Source: Enoplosus armatus
Lineage: Eukaryota > Chordata > Actinopteri > Centrarchiformes > Enoplosidae
Assembly: GCF_043641665.1 (NCBI RefSeq)
Contig: NC_092184.1
Location: 2,345,608-2,409,607 of the forward strand
DNA: 64,000 nucleotides
Reading direction: 5' to 3'
In this document: in pieces, positions 1 through 10,879 of the stretch
Layout of the letters: each line of letters begins with the position of its first letter
Position numbering within the stretch: position 1 is the stretch's first letter
The notes under the pieces: model-generated
Databases searched by the model: none
What the model saw: only the letters and a program-made list of their open reading frames with translations
Told to the model about the DNA's origin: nothing
Position numbers and translations under genes: made by a program

Positions 1-1138
1 AGTACAAGAGAATTTAGTATCAGGTTTCTCCTCGAAATTCTAAAACGATCGTAGAACATATTATTTGATCGGCATTATTTACAACAAAAAAAAACAAAAC
101 AAAAAGGAGGAGGGGAGGTGCATATGCATGATAAAAGGCAGATTGATTTTATTTTCTCAGCTGGGCAGCGGTTCACTGCTGATGGCAACGGTAATTGTTC
201 AGTATGCAATCAGGATCATTTAACGTACAGCGTAACAGAGAGCATACGCCGCATATATATTGATCAAGTGTGAGGAAAGGTACAATTATTCAGTGAGCAC
301 GTTCTTTTAAAAGTGCAGCTATTGACAGTAAACAAACTTTTTTTTTTTTTTTTTAGAACTTTCAACTGTATCGTTTTTTTCTCTGTGGAGTTTGACTAAA
401 ATGCAGCTGGTTTGAGTCATCTGTTGCATTTTGTCCACCAAATAACACCTCTGTATTACATGGCTGTTGTATAAGACTGCAGTGGTTTTAGCTAGGTGAT
501 CCTAATAGACATATAGCATCTAAATCTGTGTAGTGTAGTTGAAAATGAAACATTGAACCTTTTGTTATTGCTATCGTCTTACAGTAAACTGCACTGTACA
601 CACTTTTCAACATCTTTGCTTAATATCTGCCTCGTTTGCCCCATGGGAAAATTTACTCAGCACCTACTGACCAATATATCATTTTGCCTGATTTCATGTG
701 TTTTCCCTTTATCAGATTTACTTCTTAATGACTAAACGGCAAAGATCTTCGCAGGCGCCACATTGTTGCTAGCAACCGCGTTTGTTTCTTCCACACTCCC
801 CCAATCACAGGCCTCCGCTGGCATGCAATGCCTCCCCGCCCCGTACAAAATATTTAGTGAGCAGCATCTTAGTCACGTTCCTTTTTCCAATAAGCGGGAT
901 GTGAAGTGGTGCCCAGCTCTCAGATAATGACACATATTGTGGTGACATTAATGGCGGATCAAAGGGCCGGCTGCTTCATGACATTTCAGCTGAGGTAAAC
1001 AAACACAGACAGGCCTATTACCGAACGAGCAGAGCGCGGGATGACTACCTCCACCACCCCCTCGACGCCCAGCAAACCACCCCCACATCAGCAGGGTAAA
1101 AGGGCAACGACAGGAAAACAAACCAGCCTCATTTAGTT
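1..1138. other. Non-coding sequence, no gene seen
   Basis: No open frame longer than 60 codons and nothing protein-like. A-rich tract near 87-107 and a T17 run at 338-354. The part from about 740 to 1020 is low in repeats and holds an RFX-like palindrome (765-776), a TCF/LEF word GATCAAAGG near 957 and a forkhead word GTAAACAAACA near 995. It therefore looks like a possible enhancer, but conservation cannot be judged from one sequence. Confidence 0.6.
765..776. promoter_or_regulatory. RFX X-box-like palindrome
   Basis: GTTGCTAGCAAC is a perfect 12 bp palindrome. It fits the RFX consensus of two half sites (GTNRCC-type and RGYAAC-type), here with no spacer. RFX factors bind such sites at ciliary and immune gene promoters and at enhancers. 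It sits in a unique stretch with no recognisable transcription start, so function is inferred from the motif only. Confidence 0.3.
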
Positions 1139-1171
1139 TGTGTGTATGTGTGTGTGTGTGTGTGTGTGTGT
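1139..1171 (+). repeat. (TG)n microsatellite
   Basis: About 16 TG units with one TA interruption near the 5' end. Confidence 0.95.
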
Positions 1172-1582
1172 TTTCCAGCGTGCACAGTGCTTCTGCGTTT
1201 CCACTCGAGGTTACAGTGCTTCCAGCTCATCTCCTTTTACAAGGCGAGGCCATTACATAATTACCCATCGTCAATTAGATCACATCCTGTGTGGCACTGC
1301 TGGCTGAAGCCACGTTAATTAATCATTGGTCCCCAGAGGTAGCTCCCTCTTGCTGATGTCATTGCCACCGTGGCCACGGTTGGCGAAAATCACGGAAAAC
1401 ATCTGTCTGTCACTACGGGAGACGGAGCGGCAGGGAGGGAATTCCTCACGTTGTGTTTCATATAAGAGGAAGTCTAAGCAGTTTTCGTTTATGTTTATCG
1501 GTTCTCGAACTGTTTGTAGAATCCCTTCTCTGTGTCACGATCCGATTCAGAATCGATGCTAGATTCCAAATCAAATCTCAGT
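1172..1582. other. Non-coding, homeodomain-motif-rich block
   Basis: The stretch 1245-1335 carries several homeodomain-type cores (TAATTA, CAATTA, TTAATTAAT) and ends in an ATTGG (inverted CCAAT) word. Such clusters are typical of developmental enhancers. The two overlapping short frames at 1326-1562 and 1453-1704 have no recognisable domain. Confidence 0.4.
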
Positions 1583-2054
1583 TTAAAGGTGAGCTCCACC
1601 GATTTTACACTTCAACGTGCGCCTCCAGGTGTTGGGGGGAGTACAAAGCTTTTTTTGTGGCTTCAGAGGGAGCTGCGAGAAGTCTGATAAATGTCCCCAG
1701 CTAATGTCCCTTGAGTCAGTGTCGGTTGAGTCTGAAGACTGCAAGTTTGAAAATGAAAGACATCTGGGGATGTGGAGTTAGAAGAAAGAAGTGAGCTTGC
1801 CAGACCTCTGTAGCCCGCTCATCATCTCCGCTTGAGGCTACAGTAGTTGCTACTAGCAGTCGAGTTGCATTGTGGGTAACGTAGGTTGCCAGGTTTTGAC
1901 AAGGTATAAGAACGCAGGGAATAAAAAAAAAAAGATATTTCTGGTTCTGCTGCATCCATTTGGAATTTAAAAAAAAAAAAAAAAAAAACCTGTCCATCAT
2001 GAGTTAGACAATATTACAGGAGTACAATTCTAAATCGATGGAGTTCTCTTTTAA
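1583..2054. mobile_element. TTAA-bounded terminal-inverted-repeat element (non-autonomous)
   Basis: A 472 bp element. The left end begins TTAAAGGTGAGCTCCACC. The reverse complement of the right end reads TTAAAAGAGAACTCCATC. The first 21 bp match at 17 positions. Both ends coincide with TTAA, the target site used by piggyBac-type transposases, although the termini do not start with the usual CCC of that superfamily. The interior (anti-sense A runs at 1922 and 1969, no transposase frame) resembles a dispersed repeat I know from other fish sequences. It must have been mobilised in trans. Decay at the ends suggests an old insertion. The superfamily is uncertain; the inverted ends are directly visible. 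Confidence 0.65.
1969..1988 (+). repeat. Poly-A tract
   Basis: Uninterrupted A run of about 20 inside the TTAA-bounded element. A second A run lies at 1922-1933. Confidence 0.9.
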
Positions 2055-2531
2055 TAATTAGAAACACAACTTTGAATCTTTTAATCTGCCATGCAACAGT
2101 CTGCAGCATGAATGCTCTGTCTGCTGCAGCACTGACACCTGGGGAAAACCCATGGACCAAATGATTTTCATCAGCCGATCGCAGTCGGCTGGAGGTTTTG
2201 TAAAGTGCTGCAGTGTGCGACGGCCTGTTAACTGGTGCCGGAGTTGCGCGCTCCACTTTGCTAATGCTAGTCTCTGGGCGATGGCGTATGATGCATTCGC
2301 AAAAACACTCTTGCACTTTGTCTTGCAAAGTTAGTTATGAAGCTCTTGAATCCACAATGGGCCAAACACTTGCCCCCCCCCCGTAATGGAAAGCATGACT
2401 TGAACGCAGTTTCATTGCGAGTAAATAAAATGTCAATATCACAGTGATCTGCCAGTCTTACCTCAGTGTTCATCTGAGCACTCTTTGCAGTGATGCAGAC
2501 GTGGTGCTGCATGTAGTTTTGATTAATCTCC
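2055..2531. other. Non-coding, no gene seen
   Basis: Unique sequence. Short frames on both strands lack recognisable domains. A C9 run lies near 2372-2381. Confidence 0.6.
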
Positions 2532-2556
2532 TGTGTGTGTGTGTGTGTGTGTGTGT
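2532..2556 (+). repeat. (TG)n microsatellite
   Basis: About 12 TG units. It faces the CA array at 2603-2647, so the pair can fold back as an inverted repeat across a 46 bp spacer. Confidence 0.95.
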
Positions 2557-2601
2557 TGTCATAATCTTCCAGTGCCATGATCAAAGCAGGTAGGCCTGTG
2601 G

Positions 2602-2602
<1 letters not shown>

Positions 2603-2647
<45 letters not shown>
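2603..2647 (+). repeat. (CA)n microsatellite
   Basis: About 22 uninterrupted CA units. The 178-codon minus-strand frame crossing this and the TG array is an artefact of the repeats. Confidence 0.95.
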
Positions 2648-2649
<2 letters not shown>

Positions 2650-3910
2650 CAGACAAACATTCCTCCAAACGGTTGTTACATGCCAGAGTCAAATTAGTCC
2701 ATGGGCTTTTTAAGTGGCACAAAAGGTTCAAATTAGAGACAGGACTTTGAAGCCGTACAGTTTGCAGGGATAGTCTGTAGCCCCTCGTGGTTTTGGCCTC
2801 CATATCATTCCCCCAGAAAAGAACATGTTCACATCAAAGGTTAACCGGGGCATGTGTACTGTAACTTGTCACCAACATAACCCTGATTTCCAAACAGCAG
2901 GGAATTGGGACAGAATGGTATGTGAGCCGGGGAAGAAGCATAGTGTGTAATTACATCGGGATCTGTGGGTCGCTGTCAAGCCGTCTGACTGTGTATTATA
3001 GATGGAGGTTGGTAATTTGATGAAAACACATCATCATTATTATTATATATTATTATTATTATTGTTCATATAGTAAGAGCTCTTCTAGACAGGTCAGAAT
3101 GAGTATTTTGCCATGTACGACGTTGACCAGCAGGAGCACAGGCCGCTCTTCTGAGCACAACTGTGAACACGATGAGGTGGAAAAAAAAAAAGAATGGTGT
3201 TGTCGCTGACAGGTGGACCCTTGCACTTCCTTCCCAATCGCCTATGTACATCTTGCAAGTCGCGAAAGACGCCAAGCTGTTGACAATAATAACTATCATC
3301 CAGAGAAGCCTGAAGTGCCCCGCCAAACAAGAATGAAAATGAACAATTACAATAGATAAAATATTTGTATGATGATAAAACATTAAAAACAATTTAAAAA
3401 AAAAAGGAGAAATTACAATAAATACAATAAGAATGATAACTTAAGAGCTGGCAAGGTAAGATGACCCCAAATTAAACGCCACACTAATTGTTTTTCAAAA
3501 TTAAAAATGTCCGCGTTCATAGACTCTATGACTCATTAAACAATCAATCAATAATCAGAAGAGCTGTCAATCAGGTTGTATGAAATTTCAAGCGTTTCAG
3601 CACTAAAATGAGTGACATTTGCACCTTTCATGTATTTATTTATTTCCCCAAGGTTGTCCTTTTCAAACCAGTCAGCTAACGAAACCAAGAACTCAGGCGG
3701 CCCCCCCGAAAGTTCGACTGAGATCTGCCACCAGCTTTATTCATACAGTACTTCATTCGAGTATGCGCACTAGAGCTGAAACCTGCAAAATGAACGGACA
3801 CCTGTTAAAAACGTGACGCATGTATTTATTTATTCCAGAAGTTGAGTTTGCAAGAGAAAACTGTACAATGCGATGTAAACTGTCTGTACCAACATGTGTC
3901 ATGTGTCGTG

Positions 3911-3912
<2 letters not shown>
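2648..3912. other. Non-coding, A+T-rich; (ATT)n at 3031-3063
   Basis: Contains an imperfect ATT trinucleotide array at 3031-3063, an A12 run near 3180 and A-rich sequence at 3390-3440. The overlapping minus-strand frames near 3066-3392 show no domain. No gene recognised. Confidence 0.6.

Positions 3913-3976
<64 letters not shown>
3913..3976 (+). repeat. (GT)n microsatellite, 64 bp
   Basis: 32 perfect GT units, one of the longest pure arrays here and probably polymorphic. Confidence 0.97.
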
Positions 3977-3977
<1 letters not shown>

Positions 3978-4501
3978 CGCCTTAGCGTCCGTGCCCTACG
4001 GTGTTGCTCGGCAGCATACGGAGCCTTTGGGTGCTGCGCAGAGCCGCAGGCACTCCACCGCTGCCACGGCTAATAGCATTGCACTTAACGTCAGCTATGC
4101 GTCATTGTTCAGTAGGCTAAGAGGAGACAGGAGTATAGAGGGGGATGAGTGTGCGTATGTGTGTGTGTGTGTATTTACCTGGCTGGAAAATGTAAACAAA
4201 CAACTCTACCAAATGTAGAGTCCGTTGGATTTGGGGGTTTGAAAAAGCTGTCTTATGCTGATAAATGTACAGGCGCTGAGGTTGACTGTAAAAGGTCAAT
4301 TCGGGAGGTTTTCACTCCGATACCAGCGAATGGTCCCGGGATTGCTCAGAAACACTTGTGGCTCTCTTGTATTTTACCCTCCATCCACAGTATTACAGTA
4401 TCATTGAACAATAGCAGAAAACACGGAGGAACTGTGTAGTGGGACTGGAGCCAGACCTGGATTGATGATGATATTCAAGAAAGCTGAGTGGATTCTTTCC
4501 T

Positions 4502-4503
<2 letters not shown>
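3977..4503. other. Non-coding; short (GT)n at 4158-4172
   Basis: Unique sequence with a short GT array at 4158-4172. No recognisable exon or RNA gene. Confidence 0.6.

Positions 4504-4532
<29 letters not shown>
4504..4532 (+). repeat. Poly-T tract (T29)
   Basis: Uninterrupted T29 followed by a C6 run. It could be the A-tail of a retroposon on the minus strand, but I see no element body beside it. Confidence 0.9.
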
Positions 4533-4696
4533 CCCCCCTCTGCTGTTTCTGCCGAGTCATATTTCTGTGGGACATGAGGCTAACTGGGATTGCGTCATCG
4601 TCAAAACCTTCAAAATGAGGATCAATGGTTTGACTCATGTGAAGACTCTGAACATCGCAGCACTGTCCAGCTTTTCCCTCACCTATCTCACTATTT

Positions 4697-4722
4697 TGTG
4701 TGTGTGTTTGTGTTTGTTTGTT

Positions 4723-4783
<61 letters not shown>
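4697..4783 (+). repeat. Compound (TG)n/(TTTG)n microsatellite, 87 bp
   Basis: A TG block, then several TTTG units, then about 27 perfect TG units. The TTTG section shows slippage-type interruption. Confidence 0.95.
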
Positions 4784-4786
<3 letters not shown>

Positions 4787-4914
4787 GGTCTTATCTCCAT
4801 CTTCACCTTTCTTGACACTTGTGTGGCTCATCAGCGGCTATGTGAAGTGACAGGCCACATCCTGGGGCAGCTGGCAGGAGCTGGCACGCCGCAAAAGAGC
4901 AGCACAACCCCATG

Positions 4915-4917
<3 letters not shown>

Positions 4918-4950
<33 letters not shown>

Positions 4951-4971
4951 CGCACACACACACACACACAC
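4918..4971 (+). repeat. Interrupted (CA)n microsatellite
   Basis: Two CA blocks separated by TGCG. It faces the TG array ending at 4783. Confidence 0.95.
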
Positions 4972-6370
4972 CTCAGGCCATTCCCCAGTCTTAATTCCTA
5001 AACGCATTTGCTCCAGTTCCTGCTGAGGCGCTGCAGGGGAGACTGTTGGGGCATAGAGGAGGGGCAGGATGCATGGAGGACTAGCTCTTCACACACTATT
5101 ACCCCTAACAGACACACACATAGAGTAATCTACCACCCCCGACATACACACAGTTAAAGTTGACAGAGCTGAAGGGATCGGGCTGGAACAGGCTGGTAGT
5201 GCCCAGAACAGCCAACACACACACACCCACACTGGCAAAGAGGTGGGAAAGGTGGCAATGCCCACTGTATGCTAACGTTGTGTATAGCACGGGATGTTGT
5301 GTCGAAAGATTGGCCGGGAAAGTAATGGAGGCAGATGCCTCAAGCAAACTCAAAGAAATTCTCTTCTTGTAAAAAGTTCTAATTATATATTAGAAAATAT
5401 AGTATTCTTTGATGAAAAAAAAAAAAAATTACCAGATAAAAGATACCAGTTTGTGCACCTAAAAACGCGAGTAGAGATGTTAACCACTTGGTGCATTTAG
5501 GTCAAATCATTCATACATTTCTGTTACGTGTGCCACCAAGAACGAGTGGAAGCTAACACTTGATTTGTACAATCTGCAGCTTAAATGAATTCTCTAATTC
5601 CTACAATTTCTAGTGCCTCTTGCTAGCCATAACATAAGCCAATTCTGTGGTCATGTGTTGAGGAACACTGACCATATCATTAAAATACTTCATGAAAGAC
5701 TTTACAGCGGAGGGAATATTCGGAATGTGCCCATCAGCATCAGAAGGTACCGTGAAGTCGGCATCGGACTTCTGTTCAGATCCTCTGAAGTTATTGTTCG
5801 ACCGTCTAGTTCGTGAATGTCTCCTAACATGCAACGCGTGAGAGCTTTGACTCCCTTTGTTAAAGTTAGAATGGGTTTAGTAGGAAAAACATGCTTAGAG
5901 TTTTTCATAATATATATAAGTTAGGAATCGGAAAAGGTTTGTGTTCGCATTGGTACCAAAAATCAGGTATTGTTTTGGATCTAGTTTAGATTTGATTAGC
6001 CACCCCTGTATCCTCACTAGCATGACCTTCCAGTTGTGTACCTCCAGGGCTTGGAGTGTTGGGCACCATTAACTCTCTGCTTGGATACTATTGACTCTAT
6101 GGATTATTGTGAATGATGAAAACAGCTTCAAATATGATTTAAAAAAAACAAACAAACTACAAGTGTAAGTGTGTTAACAACTACTTAACACACTTAAGCA
6201 ATTCATAGTAAAACATTTTCTTTCCCCACCAAACCATGTAATGTTTGCTCTGTGACACAGAAGGGACACCCATCTTTTTTTCCCCCCAGATTACATTTCA
6301 CGCATGTGTTTGTATTGATAACCTTGTGGGAACTCAAAAATTAGCCGTGAAATATCGCACTGAATTTAGC
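4972..6370. other. Non-coding, no gene seen
   Basis: A13 run near 5416. The interval 5600-5910 holds two overlapping minus-strand frames with balanced composition but no domain I recognise. 5950-6000 contains a TTGGTACCAAAAATCAGG word that resembles part of the fish repeat family seen at 63603, but too little survives to call it. Confidence 0.55.
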
Positions 6371-7501
6371 TGCAACACCCCCGCCCCCCCGCCGCCGCCC
6401 CTTGGCTTGGCCCTCTGGGATTTAGAGAGGAAGAAGGAGCGAGGGCCAAAGATGAAAGTGTCTGGGGATCTCGGCAAAATCAAAAACAAATCTTTGGGAG
6501 CGTCAGGGTTAACCCCTTTTGGCCGCCGGGAGCTTTGAAGTGCTCGGCCATACAGTTAATTGTCAGCGTCGGGATTAGAGAAAGGTGGTAACAATTTAAC
6601 CCAGGCAACGAGAGGGCTGAAGGCCACTGCTAAGGCCTATCAGGTGTTTGCAGATGTTGTGTGTGCCTCTGGAAAAGCGACAGCAAACTCCCGGAGATGA
6701 GAGGAAAGGCTTAACCGACCCATAATGCTTTGTTTGCTCAAGCCCCCATCACATTGTAATTGGCTCGTGAGGGGGAACAGAAGCCAGCTGATTGGACAGC
6801 TGTTGCACTTAACCGTTACTATTTTGGATGGCATGCTAGTGCAGGCCAATGGTTCTTCACTCTCTTTCCCTTGCAATGAAGACCCGACTATTTCCATTCC
6901 TGCGCTGTGATCAAGATCTTGATGGACAAGACGCTTAGTCGCCAACAAAACCATCAAAAAGCAGCATTGATTATGGATCTTCTGTCCATACACAAGTCAC
7001 CTTGTCCTCAGTGTCTGCTGCTGCGGCAGGGATGTCGTTCCTTCAAAATCTGAAGACAACGAATCTTTGCAAAAAATGTCAAAAAACAGCTTCAATCGAG
7101 AAACGTTACAGCCGTTCGTTCAATCCGCAACGATGCCGACCTCCTGTCCTCAGAAGCAGAAGAACTCCTGGAGTGCTAAGAGGACAGCTGGCCAAATATC
7201 AATACATAAAAATATATGTGGTTTTTAAGCCATTTCTGTTTGCATTTCAGATATTTACTGGTTGAAGGTGACTGGGGGCCTTGATCAATCACTCTAGATA
7301 TATAGTAGGTCATGTGGTAACATCGAGAGGGTCGGAGATTTGCGTGTGTTTTGACAGGCTGTTTCACAAAAAAAAATCAGACGTGCTTGAATGCAACATG
7401 AGTTTGACATACTTGTAGAAATTGAAGCACATCATGTTCAGTGAGACAAATGAGTGACAGACGTCTAAAATGCCGCAAAACCGCTTCAATAAACACCGTC
7501 A
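6371..7501. other. Non-coding; low-repeat block at 6500-6900
   Basis: A C-rich stretch near 6380-6400 is followed by 6500-6900, which is free of simple repeats and has a MEIS/homeodomain-like word (AATTGTCAG near 6560). It looks like candidate conserved non-coding sequence. Overlapping short frames on both strands show no domain. Confidence 0.4.
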
Positions 7502-7529
7502 GTGTGTGTGTGTGTGTGTGTGTGTGTGT
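7502..7529 (+). repeat. (GT)n microsatellite
   Basis: About 14 perfect GT units. Confidence 0.95.
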
Positions 7530-7723
7530 AGCCTTCCTACAATTTGCTGTTGCTGCACCTCTCCTGTGAAGCATTTTGCTTTGGTAATGTTGTGGAGTAT
7601 TGTCATGGCCCGCTTGACGCTGCCTCTGAACGCTTGCAAGCGCACATATCGCCGTCAAGTTGCGTCCCTTCCCTCTTTGTCTCTTTCTTTCTGTTTACCC
7701 TGACGGTCATGACAGCTGATGTC

Positions 7724-7743
7724 TTTTTTTTTTTTTTTTTTTT
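7724..7743 (+). repeat. Poly-T tract (T20)
   Basis: Uninterrupted T20 with no adjoining retroposon body recognised. Confidence 0.9.
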
Positions 7744-9406
7744 GTCTTTTCTGCTGTGGTGTGTTCGAGGCTTGCTGGTACTCCCTCCCAGCTGTCACCT
7801 CTGCTTTCCGTAGGTTCTCCTCAGGTAAAATAAGCCATGTTTGACCCGGAGCTGAGTTTGCATTTGGAATACACTTTTTAAGGAAGTAGAAATGTGTAGA
7901 AGGAGAAACCTTTAAAGAAAAAAAAGAATAAATCAACCGCATCATTGCTATTGGATAATTCTCCATAACCCAGTATTATGTTCATTGACAAGGCTGCATG
8001 TAACTTTTAGTGCCGACGTTTTAAAATGTATTTATTCTGCAGTATCACAAACAAAACACTAAGGTCAGGGAAGGATTAAAAGCCATACCTAATTGAAGCG
8101 AACTCTGCCTGAAGGCCGCTCACGCTGAATGCCCATACGCCACCCCGACATCCACCTTTCCTCCTCGCTACATCAGGGTCACTACCCCCTTGCGTTTGCA
8201 CTCAACATTGGCATTGGATATAAATCATACGCTGCAGAGTTGTTCAATATGAGCATCATTTCCAGGGATACCGGGCTGGAATAAATATGACTCGAGTCCC
8301 ACTTCTAACCGTTGCTGGTGATGACAGAAAGCTCAGAGCTGGTTTCAGTAGTGCGTCCATTTTTTGATAACTGCTGCCTAACAGCAAAAATACACAATTT
8401 GACTATGAAAAACTTGTAAATGCAGTCACAGTGAAACAAAGTGTGAAACAGTGATCTACCAATCAACTGGTATGCTCAAATTGTTAACGCACAGTTAACT
8501 GTCTGGTACCCACATTAACAGTGGTGGCAGTAGATGTGTGTGGCCGTGTTTCTGCTCCCCATACAAAGGCTGACTGCCCGTGTAGGTGGTGGTGACAGCT
8601 GTGTCCTGTATCACTGGTCCAGGCTTTGTGTTCAGGCGTTAACGGAAGTGAGGCCGAGTTCTGTTTAAGGCGTCTGAGTCTCACGTTTGATGGGCAGACA
8701 AAGTAAACGGCCACACATGACCCAGCCTCCTGCTGGGATGGAGAATAGGCCTGTTGTTCCAAAAACAGTCTGCCAGTTGCAGTTTCAGCCGCAGGCCGAG
8801 GTATGGGCCCAAATGTGGCCCTTAGTTAAAAGTGATGAAAATGAAAACAGAAATATGTTAGCTTGTCAGTGTCATACAATTTTAATATGACGGATACGAT
8901 GCAGTTAGTTTGATTGGATGCAGTGTCATGAACACCTGTTCGTTTCAAGCCAATATGACATACCTGCAAAAATGCAAACTTTTTTATAGATTATAATGTT
9001 TCCTTTTTTGTCAACATTGGTTTTATTATGTTGTATTGAATTGAAACACATTCATGATATTATTTGTATGTTTTAGAAGGCCTAAATACACAGGAATAGG
9101 GTCAATACGCTGTAGTAATAGGGACATATTACATATGAACACATATATATATGCAATATAATATAATTCAATTCAACAAAAACTGAACATTGGATTGTTT
9201 TTGCAAAGGCAGTATTTGTCGTTGGATTATTGTATTAGATTGCAATATGTTTGTGTATGTGTTTTAATACCCTTTAGATACAGTTTCACACCATATATAA
9301 CAGAAAAGTCTTAATTCTTTGCACTTTGAAAACTGTAAAAAAAAAAAAAAATTATTTTCAATTAGCCTGTTGATATATATATACATATATTTTTTTTTTT
9401 TCAGTA
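7744..9406. other. Non-coding, no gene seen
   Basis: Unique sequence to about 8890, then A+T-rich sequence with short TA runs near 9142-9152 and 9370-9390. Only short frames without domains. Confidence 0.6.
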
Positions 9407-9570
9407 ACAGATGAATCATTTGACGTTAAAATGTCAGACCATTGTGAAAAAAAAGCCCATCACTTATCTCCCTGAGCCAAAGGCGACGTCTTCAAAAGTC
9501 CTTTTCTGTCCGACCAACCGTCTGAAACCACAAAATGTTCAATTCAGAATGATCTGAGAAGCCGGAACTT
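9407..9570 (+). repeat. Dispersed fish-type repeat, family A copy 1
   Basis: Shares an ordered series of words with 14525-14725: AAAATGTCAGA, then GTGAAAAA/GTTAAAAA, then a GCCCAAGGTGA(C/T)GTC-like word, then CTTGTTTTGT-like sequence. I recognise this order from a very common interspersed repeat in percomorph fish; the family name is not asserted. It is non-coding and decayed. Confidence 0.55.
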
Positions 9571-10646
9571 CCGAATGTGTGGCATTTAAGCTTGACAACT
9601 GACATGTTGTCAAAATAGTTACAACCAATTAGGACTTAGATGATTACGGCAATGACTTTAACCCTCACATCTTCACACTTTGACGAACTGGAACCAGTGA
9701 ATGTTTGAACTTGAGTGTTTGTTTGAAAGAAAAGAACTCCTGGTGATTGACTAATCCTTTAATCAACGCAGTTCAGTACTATGTGGAATACCCATTCACA
9801 GCATAAGTTGTATGTATTTGAGCGTCAGTCCAAACATATAGTACAAGCCTTGAAAAAAAAAACAAAAAAAAAAACACAAACATCAGCCTTCACACTTAGA
9901 GCCGAGGAGTGATGACACTTCACTATCATTGTCTTTCCATCTCTTCCCCCATTTGACTCGGACTGAGCCTGGCACCACGCTAGCAGGTTATCGTCCTCCA
10001 CAGAAGCCGTAGGTTAGACACATTAGCTCTCTGTTGCCCGCCACAGCGCCGGCCCGATGATGTGGTGCCAGTCTAGCTGGATATCGCACGACACGCTGCC
10101 TCTCTGGCACCACAAGGTCCATTTAGCTGAGGCTTTCATCCCCCCCCCCACCCCACCAGTCCACCCAGCAGTATCAGAGCCCTTCTTTAACTATTTTATC
10201 TCCTCCACGCACATCTGTGCTCTATCTGTCTCGCTCCCTGTTTATTTCACTTTCACAATGGCTTTTCATTTTCCTTCGCCATTTAAGGTAAGGCCTTTCA
10301 CATTTTGTAAAGTCTGTAATCTAAATTTAAGGCAGGTTCATAAGACTTGGGTTTAAGTGCAATTCTGTCTCTTTCCTGATTTAATTATGTTTTTTTATCT
10401 TTTCTGTACACTACGCTGCTTTACTGTTTAGCTGTGTTCCACTGCTTAAAAGGCTGGTTTTGCCAGCTGTGTTTTATTTGAGTTAGGTATTAAATTCACA
10501 ATTCAGTTAGCATTAAAAAAAAAACTGTAATGTTTTTTTTTTCCCCCCTTTTCTTAAGTTACTATCTTCCTTGTCTTCATCATTTTTGTTTGCACATTTT
10601 TTTATTCATACACCTCCAATCCTCCTTCTTCCTCTCTAACACCATC

Positions 10647-10650
<4 letters not shown>
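9571..10650. other. Non-coding; low-repeat block at 9930-10140
   Basis: A-rich interruption near 9853-9876, then a repeat-free block at about 9930-10140, then a C9 run near 10140. An AAG/GTAAGG donor-like word occurs at 10284-10292 without a convincing acceptor. No gene recognised. Confidence 0.5.
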
Positions 10651-10683
<33 letters not shown>

Positions 10684-10695
10684 CCTCTCTCTCTC
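10651..10695 (+). repeat. (CT)n microsatellite
   Basis: 15 perfect CT units, then an imperfect extension. A polypyrimidine tract. Confidence 0.95.
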
Positions 10696-10841
10696 CCGCC
10701 TCCTGGGTTCCCTGGTGGGGGTGTTGTTTGTAAAGCATTATAATTTATAACGGAGCAGAGTGGATTTAATTTCAGTGTGCGGGGGCTCGCCAGCAGGGCG
10801 CCAGCCTGCAATCAGGGGAATCAGCAGCTCGCACAGGGCCT

Positions 10842-10845
<4 letters not shown>

Positions 10846-10878
<33 letters not shown>
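10846..10878 (+). repeat. (CA)n microsatellite
   Basis: About 16 CA units. Confidence 0.95.

Positions 10879-10879
<1 letters not shown>

Noticed and set aside
2267..2803. 178-codon minus-strand frame
   Set aside because: Opened by the CA and TG arrays; flanking residues show no domain.
5600..5910. Two overlapping minus-strand frames that look like possible transposase relics
   Set aside because: No DDE/DDD, zinc-finger or other signature could be seen.
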